From assembly GCA_035582835.1 (NCBI GenBank), contig JAYKAV010002919.1:464790-528789 (forward strand): 64,000 nt of DNA, written 5' to 3'. The notes beneath the pieces were generated by a model. The model saw only the letters and a program-made list of their open reading frames with translations, had not been told where the DNA came from and searched no databases. The stretch's first letter is position 1; every line of letters starts with the position of its first letter. The translations under genes were made by a program, and so were the position numbers. Below, in pieces: positions 63,271 through 64,000 of this stretch. The DNA is from Phoebastria nigripes (taxonomy: Eukaryota > Chordata > Aves > Procellariiformes > Diomedeidae).

Positions 63271-63541
63271 TTATCGCCCCTCCTGCACCTAAATAGCAGG
63301 GGGACCTCCGCGGGAAGGGGGGAAAAAAAAATAAAAAGAAAGGGCTTTTTAAGCACAACTGGGAACCGCTCTCGGCTGGGGGGGGTGGGGATGCCAGCCC
63401 GGGGGACCCCGGGCCAGGCGCATCCCGGTCGGGCATCCCCGCCGTTGCGCGGGGCCGGGCTGCCCACGAGGGTTCAAATAACCCGCGGAAGGGGCCAGAA
63501 GCCCCAAATCGGGGGTGGTGGGGAAGGACCCCGACCCCCGA

Positions 63542-63556
63542 CCCCCCCCCCCCCCC
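63542..63556 (-). promoter_or_regulatory. G15 run directly downstream of exon 1 donor
   Basis: The plus strand has 15 consecutive C, so the sense strand has 15 G starting 9 nt into intron 1. Further G runs (TCGGGGGTCGGGGTCC) follow. Intronic G-runs near 5' splice sites are known splicing enhancers, and four or more such runs can fold as a G-quadruplex. The function here is inferred. Confidence 0.6.
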
Positions 63557-63565
63557 GCTCCTCAC

Positions 63566-64000
63566 CTGGCCCACAGAGGCGGCTGAAGTGGTAGGGGTTG
63601 CAGCAGACGGTGGGTCCGTCGGCCACGCCGAAGCTCTGGCACTCGCAGAGGGGCTTCAGCTCGGCGGGGTGCTGCAGGTCGGGCCAGCGGAAGAGTTTGC
63701 CCAGGAGCAGGTGGGGGGGCGCCGCCTGACCCCCCAGGCGCACCTCGGTGCGGGCCACCAGCACGCAGCCGCTGGGCATGCCCCCGCGGGACTCCACCGC
63801 CTCCAGCAGGCTGTCCAGCGAGCGCTCCTTCAGCCGCTTCAGCAGCGAGTAGGTGACGGCCTTCAGCTCCTGCTCCAGCAGCAGCAGCCGCGACCGCGCC
63901 TCCCGGCCCCGCCGCTCCGGGGAGCCGCCGTCGGTCGCGCCGTCGGGGCTGGGGGGGGCGACGACGACGGCGGCGGCGGCGGCGGTGGAGCCGGGGACGG
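63566..64000 (-). CDS. SMAD6: SMAD6 exon 1 (3' part; MH1 domain), partial at window end
   Basis: This is coding sequence of the inhibitory SMAD, which blocks BMP receptor signalling in cytoplasm and nucleus. Read on the minus strand from 64000, after a 2-nt partial codon, it gives 144 full codons and ends with one base of a split Glu codon. Visible residues 6-13 are an Ala5-Val3 run. From about residue 44 the MH1 domain follows, including [20 protein letters not shown] (49-68), GCVLV (77-81), LFRWPDLQH (102-110), LKPLCEC (114-120) and [15 protein letters not shown] (130-144). Cys78, Cys118, Cys132 and His137 match the zinc-ligand pattern of MH1 domains. The donor is CAG|GTGAGG. The start codon and remaining N-terminus lie beyond 64000. 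SMAD7 is the nearest alternative; the MH1 wording and the exon 4 C-terminus favour SMAD6. Confidence 0.96.

Larger units (their letters stand above)
61067..63565 (-). other. SMAD6: SMAD6 intron 1 (2499 bp)
   Basis: This is a phase 1 intron with donor GTGAGG and acceptor TTTTTTCCAG. Its first part (high coordinates) is CpG-rich and carries a G15 run right after the donor, a pair of adjacent palindromes near 63243-63270, and two long poly-A tracts (T on the sense strand) at 62942-62967 and 63020-63047. The rest is ordinary unique sequence with no gene seen. Confidence 0.92.
63050..64000. promoter_or_regulatory. CpG-rich region over SMAD6 exon 1 and start of intron 1
   Basis: By eye, CpG dinucleotides are dense and GC content is very high from about 63050 to the window edge. 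This is unlike most of the window and is typical of a CpG island over the 5' end of a developmental gene. The core promoter and transcription start are not visible, as exon 1 continues past 64000. I have not computed observed/expected CpG. Confidence 0.7.

Noticed and set aside
63474..63565. Reading of the exon 1 frame beyond the donor (GEERGGG...)
   Set aside because: The consensus CAG|GTGAGG donor and the split Glu codon completed by exon 2 show that this is intron, not coding sequence.

Overview
The window is nuclear DNA from a bird. The evidence is an avian-type 5'-truncated CR1 LINE at about 4855-4938, vertebrate exon/intron structure, and very little other interspersed repeat. It is a draft scaffold: there are two N gaps (1958-1971 and 47752-47808) and many single ambiguous bases.

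The only gene I can support is SMAD6, an inhibitory SMAD, on the minus strand. It runs from the right edge leftwards. Exon 1 (63566-64000) is cut by the window end and carries the MH1 region. Exon 2 (61010-61066) carries the PPxY linker. Exon 3 (59103-59180) is the rest of the linker. Exon 4 (20431-20972) holds the whole MH2 domain and the stop codon. All three introns are phase 1. The four exons join into one uninterrupted frame of 369 visible codons plus stop (1110 nt after a 2-nt partial codon). The 3'UTR is short, with an AATAAA signal at 20085-20090.

Layout: 1 to about 20065 is intergenic DNA downstream of SMAD6. It holds one CR1 fragment, a diverged tandem duplication at a gap, and AT-rich blocks that look like regulatory DNA. 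One of these, around 14.46-14.88 kb, groups SRF, GATA, TEAD and RUNX type motifs. From 20066 to 20972 is the last exon and 3'UTR. From 20973 to 59102 is a 38 kb intron 3 that alternates GC/CpG-rich and AT-rich blocks. It contains a strong 21-bp inverted repeat, an in-frame 18-bp minisatellite next to exon 4, and a cluster of SMAD-type motifs at about 41.55-41.65 kb. From 59103 to 64000 are exons 3, 2 and 1 with two short introns, ending in a CpG-rich region around exon 1.

No second protein-coding gene, tRNA, rRNA or CRISPR is supported. The other long open frames show no recognisable domains and look like chance. I found no clear undescribed system; the most interesting signals are candidate cis-regulatory and structural elements of SMAD6.
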